A stretch of 64,000 nucleotides of DNA from Spongiihabitans sp963422685 (GTDB lineage: Bacteria > Pseudomonadota > Gammaproteobacteria > Arenicellales > Poriferihabitantaceae): the NCBI GenBank assembly GCA_963422685.1, contig OY730442.1, positions 1,426,001 through 1,490,000 of the forward strand, given 5' to 3'. The notes under the pieces are model-generated. The model was not told the DNA's origin. It did no database searches and worked only from the letters and a program-made list of their open reading frames with translations. The first letter of the stretch is position 1; each line of letters opens with the position of its first letter. Shown one piece after another: positions 10,209-19,455 of this stretch. A program made the position numbers and the translations under genes.

Positions 10209-10330
10209 CCTTGTAGATAGTGCCGTAGCAAAAATATGTAAAAGATGTTGGTTTCGCTTATTTTCAAAAGTGCTCCCTCAGCGGATGGAATCAGCAATTT
10301 CCACTGATGTGGTGTATGCGTACTTTAAGG

Positions 10331-10370
10331 AAGGATGAGGTCGGAAGTGCAAATCTTCCCAGACCCACCA
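10331..10370 (+). repeat. partial tRNA-Ile 3' copy (attR-like), not a functional tRNA
   Basis: These 40 bases match the 3' half of tRNA-Ile (4751-4790) with three differences and end in the same CCA. The 5' half of a tRNA is absent: the preceding bases do not form D-arm or acceptor partners. It is followed by unrelated DNA rather than tRNA-Ala and 23S. Confidence 0.8.
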
Positions 10371-10419
10371 ATTCCTGATAGATCACTTTGGGAGTTGGTT
10401 TTCAGTATAAAGACAGGGT

Positions 10420-10861
10420 ATGAATATGAAAGCGAATAAAAACCCGGAGAATAGTTTTAATGGCTGTGGCCGCTTGTTGACCACGTTAGGGTTGGTCGTG
10501 TTGTCGGGGGGGGTGTGCGACAATCACCAAAGGCACTGAAGACACTATTCAGGTCGAGGTGGGTAATTGTTCACAACCCATTGAATGTACGGCGAGTAAC
10601 AAGAAAGGCATCTGGGCCTTTACTGCGCCAGGGCCGGTGAAGTTCAGGAAGAGCGATGATGATCTCAATATTGTCTGTAAGGATGGTGAGCATGTCATTA
10701 CGCGCAGGATCTCCCCAACCCGGGGCCCCATGGCCTGGGGCAATGTTTTGTTTGGCGGTGCTCTCGGAGGTGGAATAGATGCCTCAACCGATGCGCACTG
10801 GGATGTACCGGATTCAACGTCTATTACCAGGTTTACGTGCTTCGGGAAAGCGATACAGTAA
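10420..10861 (+). pseudogene. small lipoprotein gene, frameshifted at a G8 tract in the lipobox
   Basis: From ATG 10420 the frame encodes a signal sequence (GRLLTTLGLVVLSGG) and then stops at a TGA near 10538. Counting seven rather than eight G at 10506-10513 restores lipobox LSGGC. It then runs into the open frame ending at 10861 (about 146 residues in all). The restored product resembles small gammaproteobacterial lipoproteins with a Cys-rich beta domain and a glycine-rich GNVLFGGALGGGID segment before the C-terminus. The single-base lesion in a homopolymer could be a phase-variation site, a true inactivating mutation or an assembly error. Function is unknown. Confidence 0.7.
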
Positions 10862-10994
10862 AATCGTCCTATGTTGTATGTGTTGATTCATCAGGTTAGC
10901 CGACAGATATAATATGATAACTGCGGTTCAGGAAACACAGCAATCAGATACCAATCCAGTTCTTTTTAAACCTCCCGAGAACGCAGCCATCCAA

Positions 10995-11099
10995 ATGATC
11001 ATTTCACCGCATTTCCTGTTCAAATGTCTGGTGGTTGCGGTGGTTGCGTTTCTGCTTGCAGGTTGCTTTGTTGATGTGCCGTTCGTACCGGGTGTTTGA
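10995..11099 (+). CDS. mini-lipoprotein of 34 residues
   Basis: A short frame from ATG 10995 encodes a signal peptide with lipobox LLAGC, leaving a mature lipopeptide of only about 11 residues (CFVDVPFVPGV). Small lipoproteins with a hydrophobic VPFVPG-like tail recur in proteobacteria. The frame is open back to 10914, but that start would place about 27 non-signal residues in front. Given its length it may be missed by gene finders. It may relate to the lipoprotein gene just upstream. Confidence 0.5.
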   Translation: MIISPHFLFKCLVVAVVAFLLAGCFVDVPFVPGV

Positions 11100-11380
11100 T
11101 CGGTTGAATTGACATTCGCGGCCCGAACCGAATCATCCTCTCCCCAATGCCGGGCCATGATCGGGTAGATCATCCGGCACAGGTAAATCGTCGCGACCGC
11201 CAACGAGCTTGATGCCCGCAGCGACCGCCGCATTCGCTCGCAATCCCACCTGATATTCAATTTGTGATTCACCCAGCCATGGCCTGTGCCTAGCACGGCG
11301 GTCCCGACCGGATTTGCTGAAATGATGGCATATCAAGTGCTATCATTAATCTAACCGCATAATCAGAACGACTAGCCACA
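11100..11380 (+). other. intergenic region without a supported gene
   Basis: About 280 bases between the mini-lipoprotein and the aldehyde dehydrogenase gene. Open frames on the minus strand (10928-11296 and 11133-11336) lack recognisable motifs and a signal for initiation. The GC-rich composition resembles coding DNA, so a decayed gene fragment is possible. Confidence 0.3.
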
Positions 11381-12868
11381 ATGACCAGGAAAATAGAAAA
11401 ATACCAGCATTATATTAATGGTGAATGGTGTGATGCCTCTGATGGCGTCACATTTACCACCATCAATCCGGCCAACGAAGCAGTTTGGGCGGAAGTGCCT
11501 GCGGCGAGCGAAGAAGATGTCAACCGCGCTGTGGCCGCAGCCAAAACTGCATTGTATGCAGGCCCATGGTCAACCATGACTGCCACTGCCAGGGGCAAGT
11601 TACTTCGTCGGCTGGGCGACCTCGTTATTGATCAGGCAGACCACCTGGGTGCTATCGAAACCATTGACAGCGGCAAATTACTGAAAGAAACCCGGGGCCA
11701 AACCGGTTATGTCTCGGACTACTATTATTATTTTGCCGGCATGGCGGACAAGATTGAAGGCGCAACCCTGCCAATCGATAAACCGGATATGCACGTATTC
11801 ACCACTCGCGAGCCGGTCGGCGTAGTTGCGGCAGTTGTACCCTGGAATGCGCAAATGTTTTTGACCGCAACAAAACTGGGGCCAGCGCTAGCGGCGGGTA
11901 ATACGGTGGTTCTGAAAGCGTCGGAAGATGCGCCGGCGCCCATGTTTGAATTTGCGAAAATTGTACACCAGGCAGGTTTTCCGCCCGGCGTGATAAATGT
12001 GATAACCGGTTACGGCGAGCCTTGTGGCCGTGCGCTCACAAGTCACCAGGATGTTGCCCGGGTCGCATTTACCGGCGGCCCGGAAACCGCTTCGAGGGTG
12101 ATCCAGAATACCAGCCATAATTACGCCGTGGTGTCGCTGGAACTCGGTGGTAAATCTCCGATTCTGGTGTTCGATGATGCCAGCGTTGAGGGTGCCGTAA
12201 ACGCAATCATCGCCGGAAATTTCGGGGCGTCGGGTCAAAGCTGTGTTGCAGGATCCCGGGTTTTTATCCAGGCCGGTATTTACCACCGGATTATTGCGAA
12301 ACTGGTGGAGCGGGCAAAGCAAATCCAGATTGGCGACCCGCTTAAAGAGGATACCCAAATGGGGCCGCTGGCCACCAAAGCGCAAGTTGAGCGTATTGTT
12401 GTCGCAGTCAGGAAATCTCAAACCCAGGGCGCAGAGCTATACCATGGCGGCAAACAACCTGAACAGTTTGACACGGGTTATTACTACGAACCCACTATTC
12501 TGGGCTGCCCTGATCAGGAAATTGAAACCGTCCAGAACGAGATGTTTGGGCCTGTGCTCAGCGCACTTGCGTTTGATGACGAAGACCAGGGTATGGCAAT
12601 GGCAAACAATAGCCGCTTCGGACTGGGCGCCGGCGTGTTCACGGAAAATCTTGCCAGGGCCCATCGCGTAAGCGCGAAAATTCGTTCGGGTATAGTATGG
12701 ATTAATACATATCGTGCAATTTCACCCATCGCCCCTTTTGGTGGTTTTGGTCACAGCGGTTTCGGTCGTGAAGCCGGTATAGAAGCGGTTTTAGACTATA
12801 CCCGAACGAAAACAGTTTGGATCAACACATCCAGTGAACCCATGGCAAACCCGTTTGTAATGCGGTAA
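11381..12868 (+). CDS. NAD(P)-dependent aldehyde dehydrogenase
   Basis: This 495-residue cytoplasmic enzyme of the ALDH superfamily oxidises an aldehyde to the acid. Catalytic residues are visible: Asn156 in PWNAQ, Lys179 in VVLKASE, the general base Glu254 in SLELGGKSP and the nucleophile Cys288 in GASGQSCVAGSR. The C-terminal PFGGFGHSGFGREAG motif is typical. Length is normal. It stands alone, so the substrate is unknown. With sarcosine oxidase and a GMC oxidase in the window, a betaine-aldehyde-type substrate is possible but not shown. Confidence 0.93.
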   Translation: MTRKIEKYQHYINGEWCDASDGVTFTTINPANEAVWAEVPAASEEDVNRAVAAAKTALYAGPWSTMTATARGKLLRRLGDLVIDQADHLGAIETIDSGKLLKETRGQTGYVSDYYYYFAGMADKIEGATLPIDKPDMHVFTTREPVGVVAAVVPWNAQMFLTATKLGPALAAGNTVVLKASEDAPAPMFEFAKIVHQAGFPPGVINVITGYGEPCGRALTSHQDVARVAFTGGPETASRVIQNTSHNYAVVSLELGGKSPILVFDDASVEGAVNAIIAGNFGASGQSCVAGSRVFIQAGIYHRIIAKLVERAKQIQIGDPLKEDTQMGPLATKAQVERIVVAVRKSQTQGAELYHGGKQPEQFDTGYYYEPTILGCPDQEIETVQNEMFGPVLSALAFDDEDQGMAMANNSRFGLGAGVFTENLARAHRVSAKIRSGIVWINTYRAISPIAPFGGFGHSGFGREAGIEAVLDYTRTKTVWINTSSEPMANPFVMR

Positions 12869-13170
12869 TACGAATGCGGTCAAACATAGATTTAAAAATT
12901 CCACGAAAATGTTTCAAGATTTATAGAAGCAGCATAATATTTCGGCTATTCGGAAAGCTCGCCATCGCTTATATTTTTTAGCGTCCCATGCAAAACCGGA
13001 AGTGCATTCTTTATCTTCCACGTTCCCTTATCTTCCATGGATAAATCGGTGGAAAACCCTATTTATCCTTTTATAGTGAATCCCCTCTGATAAATACAGG
13101 AGTGATGTTTTTATCGCCCTTGTATTTGCCTGTTCCTTTTTTCGTTTGAATCCAGTGCTTTCATCCATGT
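12869..13170 (-). other. intergenic region with a possible minus-strand gene remnant
   Basis: About 300 bases lie between the convergent aldehyde dehydrogenase and metG genes. On the minus strand a stretch ending near 12950 reads as a plausible C-terminus (GTWKIKNALPVLHGTLKN and a stop), but stops and frame changes interrupt it upstream. I cannot assign a family. No strong terminator hairpin was found. Confidence 0.25.
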
Positions 13171-15186
13171 TCAGTTCACCCGCATACCTGGTTGGGCGCC
13201 ATCATCCGGGTCCAGCAAAAACAATTCTTTTCCGCCGGACCCGGCGCATAAAACCATGCCTTCAGACACCCCGAATTTCATTTTTCTTGGCGCTAAATTG
13301 GCGACCATTATGGTCAGGCGGCCTTCAATGTCTTCGGGTTTATAGGCGGATTTTATGCCTGCGAACACATTCCTTGTCGCTCCGCCCAGGTCCAGCGTTA
13401 GTTGCAGCAATTTGTCTGCTTCTGCAACGTCCGCTGCTTTTATGATTCTTGCAACCCGCAGGTCCAGCTTGCGAAACTCATCCATATTGATTTGTGTGGC
13501 GACAGGGTCATTGGCCAGAATGCCGGGGCTGTTAGTATTTTTTTGCTCATCTTTGGTTTCTTCCATCATTTTCTGAATTTGCGGATATTCAACCCGGGTT
13601 AACAAGGGTTTGAACCGATTAATCCGGTGGGCCAGCAATGGTGCCTGACTGTCCGGCCAGGTCAATGGTGGAATATTTAAAAATTCCTGGGCGGCTTGTG
13701 CCGTGCGCGGCAGCACCGGCTGCAAATAGATTATCAGCAATCGAAACAGGTTGAGCCCCTGGGAGCAGATGTCCTGCACCTCGGCTTGGGTTGCGCTATC
13801 CTTGATTAGCACCCAGGGCTTGCGGGCGTCTATGTATTGATTCGCCTTGTCGGCCAGCGCCATCACTTCGCGTATCGCCTTGCTATATCGTCTCGACTCG
13901 AAAAATTCTGCGATACGGCCACCTGCAGTCGTAAATTGGTCGAACAGATTTTGATCAGGAAGTGCTGCACTTAATTTTCCATCAAACACCTTGTTGATAA
14001 ACCCGGCGCAGCGGCTGGCGATATTTACCAGCTTACCAACCAGATCGGAATTTACCCGGGTTTGAAAGTCTTCCAGATTAAGGTCTAAATCGTCGATGGA
14101 ATTATCCAGCTTGCCAGCGAAATAATAGCGTAGATACTCCGGGTCAAGGTGATGTAAATAGGTGTTTGCCATGATGAAGGTGCCTCTGGACTTGGACATT
14201 TTCTGACCGTTTACGGTCAAAAAACCATGCGCCCATACGCCGCTCGGGGTGCGAAAATCCGCACCAAACAGTTGGGCAGGCCAAAACAGCGTATGGAACC
14301 GGGCGATATCTTTGCCGATGAAATGATAAAGCTCGCATTCACTGTCAACCCTGAAGTATTGATCGAAATCCAGACCCTCGCGCGCGCACAGATTCTTAAA
14401 GCTCGCCAGATAGCCAATGGGTGCATCCATCCATACATAAAAGTATTTATCTTTTTCTCCGGGAATTTCGAATCCCCAATAAGGGGCATTGCGAGAGATA
14501 TCCCATTCGAACATCTTTTCGTCGAACAATTCTTTTTGCTTGTTGGCGATTTCTTTTTGGGTATGACCATCGAGCCAGCCCAGCAGGAAATCCCTGAAAT
14601 CAGCCAGCTTGAAGAACAATTGCTCCGACTCACGCTCCTCGGGGGTGGCGCCGGACACGGCAGATTCTGGATCAATCAAGTCGGTTGGCGCGTAGGTGCT
14701 GCCGCAGACTTCGCAGTTATCGCCATATTGATCCGCCGAGTTGCATTCAGGGCAAGTGCCTGTGACGAAGCGATCGGGTAAAAACATTTGTTTTTCCGGA
14801 TCGAAAAGTTGTTTTATGGTGCGTCGGGTAATATGGCCTTTGTCATTGAGGCGCTGGTAAAACAACTCGGAAAAGTATTTATTCTCCGGGGAGTGGGTGC
14901 TGTAGTAGTTATCGAAGGAAATCAGAAATGCGTCAAAATCGCGCTTATGCTCAACATGAACCCGATCTATTAATGCTTGGGGGGTGATGCCTTTTTGCTC
15001 TGCCTCAAGCATGATCGGCGTTCCGTGTGCGTCATCGGCGCAGACCAAATGGCATTGATGACCGCGTAAACGCTGGAATCTGACCCAGATATCGGTTTGG
15101 ATATATTCCAGCAAATGGCCGAGATGGATCTGGCCGTTTGCATAGGGCAAGGCACTGGTGACCAGGATTTTTCTGGTAGAAGTCAT
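13171..15186 (-). CDS. metG: methionine--tRNA ligase
   Basis: The 671-residue class I aminoacyl-tRNA synthetase charges tRNA-Met in the cytoplasm. The HIGH-type motif is HLGH at residues 21-24, and KMSKS appears in NGQKMSKSRGTF near residue 340. Zinc-binding cysteines CPEC and CEVC lie near 145-165. The C-terminal ~110 residues form an EMAP/OB-fold tRNA-binding domain (FRKLDLRVARI, ANLAPRKMKFGVSEGM) that dimerises MetG. Length is close to E. coli MetG (677). It is divergent from mrp, a common gammaproteobacterial arrangement. Confidence 0.98.
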   Translation of the reverse strand: MTSTRKILVTSALPYANGQIHLGHLLEYIQTDIWVRFQRLRGHQCHLVCADDAHGTPIMLEAEQKGITPQALIDRVHVEHKRDFDAFLISFDNYYSTHSPENKYFSELFYQRLNDKGHITRRTIKQLFDPEKQMFLPDRFVTGTCPECNSADQYGDNCEVCGSTYAPTDLIDPESAVSGATPEERESEQLFFKLADFRDFLLGWLDGHTQKEIANKQKELFDEKMFEWDISRNAPYWGFEIPGEKDKYFYVWMDAPIGYLASFKNLCAREGLDFDQYFRVDSECELYHFIGKDIARFHTLFWPAQLFGADFRTPSGVWAHGFLTVNGQKMSKSRGTFIMANTYLHHLDPEYLRYYFAGKLDNSIDDLDLNLEDFQTRVNSDLVGKLVNIASRCAGFINKVFDGKLSAALPDQNLFDQFTTAGGRIAEFFESRRYSKAIREVMALADKANQYIDARKPWVLIKDSATQAEVQDICSQGLNLFRLLIIYLQPVLPRTAQAAQEFLNIPPLTWPDSQAPLLAHRINRFKPLLTRVEYPQIQKMMEETKDEQKNTNSPGILANDPVATQINMDEFRKLDLRVARIIKAADVAEADKLLQLTLDLGGATRNVFAGIKSAYKPEDIEGRLTIMVANLAPRKMKFGVSEGMVLCAGSGGKELFLLDPDDGAQPGMRVN

Positions 15187-15455
15187 TTTGACAGAAGAAT
15201 TATTTTAAGGCGGATTGCCATGCTATTAAGATACAATATTATATTTGAACCCAACCTTGAACGGTTGGATTTAACCGCCACCATAATAGTGCAATTAATC
15301 TAGCGAACAAAAGCATAAATCAACTCGGCTAGGCAAAAGGCCATGATTTTGAGCAGAATTTCGGATACGGACGCCAGAATCTATTCCGGTCGGTCAAATT
15401 AACGCAGGCACTTCCCAACCATTTCCCGGCAAGAAATTAATTTCAGGTATCAAAA

Positions 15456-16529
15456 ATGACAAATATGAATCGTGAAGCAGTGGAGGCACTGTTAAAAGGA
15501 GTGATCGATCCCCATACCGGCAAGGATCTGGTTACAAGTAAAGAAGTAAACAAAATCAATATTAACGGCGACCAGGTGAGGATCGATATCGTATTGGGTT
15601 ATCCGGCAAAGAGTTGGGAGCCGGCATTAGTCAGGATGGTTGAAGCGGCCGTCGAAGGTGCCACTGTGACGGTTACCTCAAATACTGCATCGCATGAAGT
15701 GCAGGAAGGGGTAAAACCCCTGAAAGGAGTTAAAAATATTATTGCCGTTGCCTCAGGCAAAGGCGGCGTGGGCAAATCCACGCTGTCGGTAAACCTGGCA
15801 TTGGCGCTTTCTGCAGAAGGCGCTAGAGTCGGTATTCTTGATGCTGATATTTACGGCCCAAGCCAACCCAGAATGCTTGGCGTTAGCGGTCAGCCCCAAT
15901 CCAAGGACGGCAAGACGCTGGAGCCCATGCACAGTTATCACATGCAGGCCATGTCCATCGGATTTTTGGTGGATGAAGAGTCGCCGATGATATGGCGCGG
16001 GCCGATGGTTACCCAGGCCTTGGAGCAATTGCTGAATGATACGCAATGGGATGATCTCGATTACCTGATCGTGGATATGCCTCCGGGCACGGGTGATACG
16101 CAATTGACCCTGGCGCAGAAAGTGCCGGTATCGGGTTCGGTCATAGTGACGACACCGCAGGATATCGCCTTGCTCGACGCGCGTAAAGCGTACAAGATGT
16201 TTGAGAAAGTGGATATACCCGTGCTGGGTGTCGTGGAGAACATGAGCACACACATTTGCTCAAACTGCGGCCACGAGGAGCCTATTTTTGGTTCGGGTGG
16301 CGGACAAAGTATGGCAACTCAATACGGCACCGATTTTCTTGGAGGCGTTCCGCTTGATATATCAATCCGCAAAAACGTGGATAGCGGAAGACCCACGCTG
16401 GTTGCCGACCCGGACGGTGATATTTCGCAAAACTACAAATTGATTGCGCGCAATGTTGCGGCCAGGTTAGCCATGCGCAAGAAGGATTTCAGTTCGAAAT
16501 TCCCGAACATCGTGATACAGCAAAACTAG
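15456..16529 (+). CDS. mrp: Mrp/ApbC family iron-sulfur cluster carrier ATPase
   Basis: This 357-residue protein has an N-terminal MIP18/DUF59 domain (about 5-85) and a ParA-type P-loop domain. The deviant Walker A GKGGVGKST lies at 101-109, with LIVDMPPGTGD further on. The CSNC pair near residue 268 is the cluster-binding CxxC of the family. Mrp/ApbC proteins bind and deliver Fe-S clusters to apoproteins as dimers. It is divergent from metG and followed at once by dcd (two bases between stop and ATG), so the two are probably co-transcribed. Confidence 0.96.
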   Translation: MTNMNREAVEALLKGVIDPHTGKDLVTSKEVNKININGDQVRIDIVLGYPAKSWEPALVRMVEAAVEGATVTVTSNTASHEVQEGVKPLKGVKNIIAVASGKGGVGKSTLSVNLALALSAEGARVGILDADIYGPSQPRMLGVSGQPQSKDGKTLEPMHSYHMQAMSIGFLVDEESPMIWRGPMVTQALEQLLNDTQWDDLDYLIVDMPPGTGDTQLTLAQKVPVSGSVIVTTPQDIALLDARKAYKMFEKVDIPVLGVVENMSTHICSNCGHEEPIFGSGGGQSMATQYGTDFLGGVPLDISIRKNVDSGRPTLVADPDGDISQNYKLIARNVAARLAMRKKDFSSKFPNIVIQQN

Positions 16530-16531
16530 GC

Positions 16532-17098
16532 ATGTCTATCAAGGCGGACAGATGGATTCGGCAAATGGCCGAGCGCCACGGCATGATTGAACCTTTTGAG
16601 TCAGGGCAGGTGCGGGAATCTGAACAGGGCCGCGTGATCTCCTATGGAACCTCCAGTTATGGATACGATATCCGCTGTTCCGACGAGTTCAAAATTTTTA
16701 CCAATATAAACTCGGCCATTGTTGACCCGAAGAATTTTGACGAGAACAGCTTTGTGGATTTTGTTGGTGCGGTCTGTATTATCCCGCCGAATTCTTTTGC
16801 ATTGGCCAGAACGGTTGAGTATTTTCGCATTCCGCGAAATGTATTGACCGTGTGCCTGGGCAAGAGTACCTATGCGCGTTGCGGCATCATTGTCAATGTC
16901 ACGCCGTTTGAGCCCGAATGGGAAGGCCATGTTACCCTGGAGTTTTCCAATACAACCCCGCTGCCGGCGAAAATTTACGCAAACGAAGGCATCGCCCAGG
17001 TGCTGTTTTTTGAATCTGATGAGGCTTGTGAAACATCCTATCGTGACCGCGGCGGAAAGTATCAGGGGCAAACCGGCGTGACCCTGCCCAAAACCTAG
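16532..17098 (+). CDS. dcd: dCTP deaminase
   Basis: The 188-residue trimeric enzyme deaminates dCTP to dUTP, feeding dTMP synthesis. Family motifs are present: SYGTSSYGYDIRCSDEF, GKSTYARCGI, and the catalytic Glu region PFEPEWEGHVTLEFSN. The length matches the proteobacterial family. The start is two bases after the mrp stop, a mrp-dcd order seen in many gammaproteobacteria. Confidence 0.97.
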   Translation: MSIKADRWIRQMAERHGMIEPFESGQVRESEQGRVISYGTSSYGYDIRCSDEFKIFTNINSAIVDPKNFDENSFVDFVGAVCIIPPNSFALARTVEYFRIPRNVLTVCLGKSTYARCGIIVNVTPFEPEWEGHVTLEFSNTTPLPAKIYANEGIAQVLFFESDEACETSYRDRGGKYQGQTGVTLPKT

Positions 17099-17106
17099 CC
17101 CTGATC

Positions 17107-17412
17107 ATGTACCACCCAAACACAATCCCTGAGTATCTGAAATTGATTGATGAGGCGGTCTTTGAACTGGAAGAAATGGCGTTTTGTGTAAACGAGGAAC
17201 CGGACGATGAACTGGTTGATCTCGGGCCGCATTGCCAACAAATTGCCGACTATCTCAAGTCGATGAAACAAAACCTGAATCAAGGCACACACACCTTTTC
17301 AGACAGGGAGTTAGAGTATGTTCCATTGATTCGCCGCCTGAAAAACGTGCTGCCGTTTTATGAATTGCTAAACGATATAAATCGAATCCATTTGTATTGT
17401 TCGTTACGATAA
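17107..17412 (+). CDS. conserved hypothetical protein downstream of dcd
   Basis: I do not recognise a domain in this 101-residue protein. It is acidic in the first half (EAVFELEEMAF, EEPDDELVD) and probably all-helical, with a C-terminal helix LIRRLKNVLPFYELLNDINRIH. It starts 8 bases after dcd and looks co-transcribed with mrp-dcd. No signal peptide or membrane segment is present, so it is likely a small cytoplasmic helical protein. The 46-base gap to the convergent HD gene contains short GC-rich inverted repeats that might terminate both transcripts. Confidence 0.65.
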   Translation: MYHPNTIPEYLKLIDEAVFELEEMAFCVNEEPDDELVDLGPHCQQIADYLKSMKQNLNQGTHTFSDRELEYVPLIRRLKNVLPFYELLNDINRIHLYCSLR

Positions 17413-17457
17413 ACATTGCCGGGGCTGTGGCCTGTATGGGCCCCAGGGCTGACGCCC

Positions 17458-18039
17458 CTATCGCCAGGGTTGTTCATCGAGAACCGCCTGAACCATAGCC
17501 AGATAATAGTCAACGCCAGGGGTGTTCAAACCGGGCGTTTTTCCATTGTCATCGAATTTTCTTATCCTGATGGTGGTTTCGAGGTGAGGTTTTTTTTCAA
17601 ATTCCGCCGCTTGTTCGCGGTTAAACGGCCCGCCCTGCAATGCCAGGGTTTGCACTGACGCATCCGATAATCCGTCAAAATATTCGGGCTCTATGGCGCA
17701 CAGATAGCGTTTTGCGTCAACATGCAGCCGCACCGGTTCGACAATTTCGGGACCAAAGAATTTTTCCAGTATGGCAGCCCCGGTGTGTTCATGGCGATTG
17801 TCCACGCCTTGCTGTATGTAATCATCCGGAAATTCCCCGGTATAGTGTCCGATGTCATGTAGTAGTGCGGCAACGATTACCGTTTTGGATTGTCCTGCTT
17901 TTTCGGCATTATAAGCAGTTTGCAGCATGTGCTGGGACATGGTTACGGCTTCGCCGAGATAGGATTCTGTTCCCCGGCGCATAAAAATATCGCCGAGATA
18001 ATCGACGATGGTTTCCCGGTCGAGATGGTTTTTATCCAT
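17458..18039 (-). CDS. PhnZ/TmpB-like HD-domain mixed-valent diiron oxygenase
   Basis: The 193-residue HD protein matches the PhnZ/TmpB group, which cleaves C-P bonds of 1-hydroxyphosphonates. Residues follow the PhnZ iron-site pattern as I recall it: Tyr27, His37, HD at 61-62, His65, His83, His106, Lys110 and Asp163/164. PhnZ acts on 2-amino-1-hydroxyethylphosphonate and TmpB on the trimethylammonio analogue, giving glycine betaine and phosphate. The adjacent dioxygenase has a gamma-butyrobetaine-hydroxylase type N-domain like TmpA, which favours the TmpB assignment. The start ATG at 18037-18039 is next to the stop of that broken dioxygenase, so they form an operon. The HD gene itself is intact. 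Confidence 0.8.
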   Translation of the reverse strand: MDKNHLDRETIVDYLGDIFMRRGTESYLGEAVTMSQHMLQTAYNAEKAGQSKTVIVAALLHDIGHYTGEFPDDYIQQGVDNRHEHTGAAILEKFFGPEIVEPVRLHVDAKRYLCAIEPEYFDGLSDASVQTLALQGGPFNREQAAEFEKKPHLETTIRIRKFDDNGKTPGLNTPGVDYYLAMVQAVLDEQPWR

Positions 18040-19191
18040 TTTTGTGCCGCTGTTTTTGTAATACCCGTATTTTGCTTTTCAACGAATCTTTGTCTGCGTA
18101 TGCACCTTGCATCCAGCGCATACCGGATCCTGAAAAGTTTTTCCGGCCGTGCAGGACACGTGTGTTATCCACCACAAACAGTTGGTCGGGCTCAAGTCTA
18201 AAGCATACCTGTTGTTCCGGTGCGCCGAGTATTTCGCCAAACCGGCGGTAGGCCCGATGTTGCAAATGGAATCCGGGTGAATGCGTGGCAGGACCGGTTG
18301 TTGAAATGAATGCCGATAACCTGTCCTTCTGGTGCGCATTCAATCATGGGGCGGCTGGAACGCAGATGAACTTCGCCATGGCCGCGAAAATCAAACTGGG
18401 CGCTGTGATTTGCCAGTAAATCAAAATTCGCCGGAGATTCCCGTTTTAATATTTCCGCCGCTCTGAAGCCATCCACCACCACGGATTCCCCGCCGTCTGC
18501 ATCATTCTGCAAGCAACCGACAAATTGCAGTGTCGGCACAGGGTCCCGGTATGGATTATCCGTATGCGTCTGTAACCCGAGAGAAGTGTTGGCGAGATTG
18601 TCCGGGTTGGCCATGGCCTTGATTTCAAAGTATCGACCATAGTTGGTCTCACGCACATATCCAAACAGATCGGTAACGTCAATTATTGCGGCGGATTTAT
18701 CCGGCAAAGCATCCATCCTGGCCAGGCCATATCGGTCGATTGCTGAAAGCCAGTTGAGCAGTGCGGTTGGGTTCGACTTCGCCTCGCCAAATGTTGTTGC
18801 TGGCGTGTTGTCGGATAATTCCGCTCCCCAGGTGACCACATTATCAGTGAGCAAAGACGCGCAATTTTTTCTATCCCGTCATATCGATGCGCATACAGCC
18901 AGTTCGCATCGATGAATGTGTTCCATTTATCAAGGTTGAAGGCCAGTTCCAGCCGGTCCGGTTGATTGCAGCGGACTCAATCCGGGTGTTTTCTGGGATA
19001 TCGAGCAGTGTAATCCGCTTCTGGCCATTGCCGGAATCCCGGGTTTTATCATCCTGGCCGTTGTCCCTCAGCCATACGGCATGAAAGCGGCTGCGAACCC
19101 GGTGCGGCCAGGTAATGCGCAAAATCATGCCATTATCGAGTATTTCCAGCCCCGGTTGACGGTGCTTTTTGAATTGAGCGGTCTGCGACAT
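18032..19191 (-). pseudogene. TmpA/gamma-butyrobetaine-hydroxylase-like 2OG-Fe(II) dioxygenase, broken by frameshifts
   Basis: Segments in different frames join into one TmpA/BBOX-like protein. The first (from ATG 19191) carries the DUF971-type N-domain (ILDNGMILRITWP, FHAVWLRDNG). The second carries the TauD domain with HTDNPYRDPVP as the HxD iron motif. The third carries the distal His and Arg (VDNTRVLHGRKNF). Breaks lie near 18950, near 18865-18870 (an A6 run on the minus strand, where A7 would restore the frame) and near 18270. A TmpA enzyme would hydroxylate the phosphonate before the HD oxygenase cleaves it. At least one break is not in a homopolymer, which favours true decay. Confidence 0.75.
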
Positions 19192-19455
19192 GGGATGATT
19201 TTCAATGTAACTGGTGCCGCCACTGTAATCCAACATTTTCGATAATCCAGCGCCGGTTTCTTCCAATCCGAAAATATTTCAGCCCATGGAATCCACCAAA
19301 ACAGGCGGCCGGGTTCATCTGCCCGGCCAATCCAAAACCGAAAACAATATATGGTATGTGTTATAAATCCAGGCAATGCTATTTGCTTCTGGCCGGGTCG
19401 GGCGGCAATCACGATGGATTCCCCGGCGATGGCTTCCCCGGCACTGCTGATAACC

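Noticed and set aside
10331..10370. Second tRNA-Ile gene
   Set aside because: Only the 3' half is present; no D-arm, anticodon loop or acceptor 5' strand precedes it. It is treated as a repeat.
10928..11336. Minus-strand open frames between the mini-lipoprotein and aldehyde dehydrogenase genes
   Set aside because: No recognisable motif or start signal, and one overlaps the more convincing mini-lipoprotein.
15753..16253. 166-codon frame antisense to mrp and similar long antisense frames in metG, rimK and the oxoprolinase
   Set aside because: The sense genes are complete, conserved proteins; the antisense products are rich in His, Arg and Cys as expected for shadow frames.
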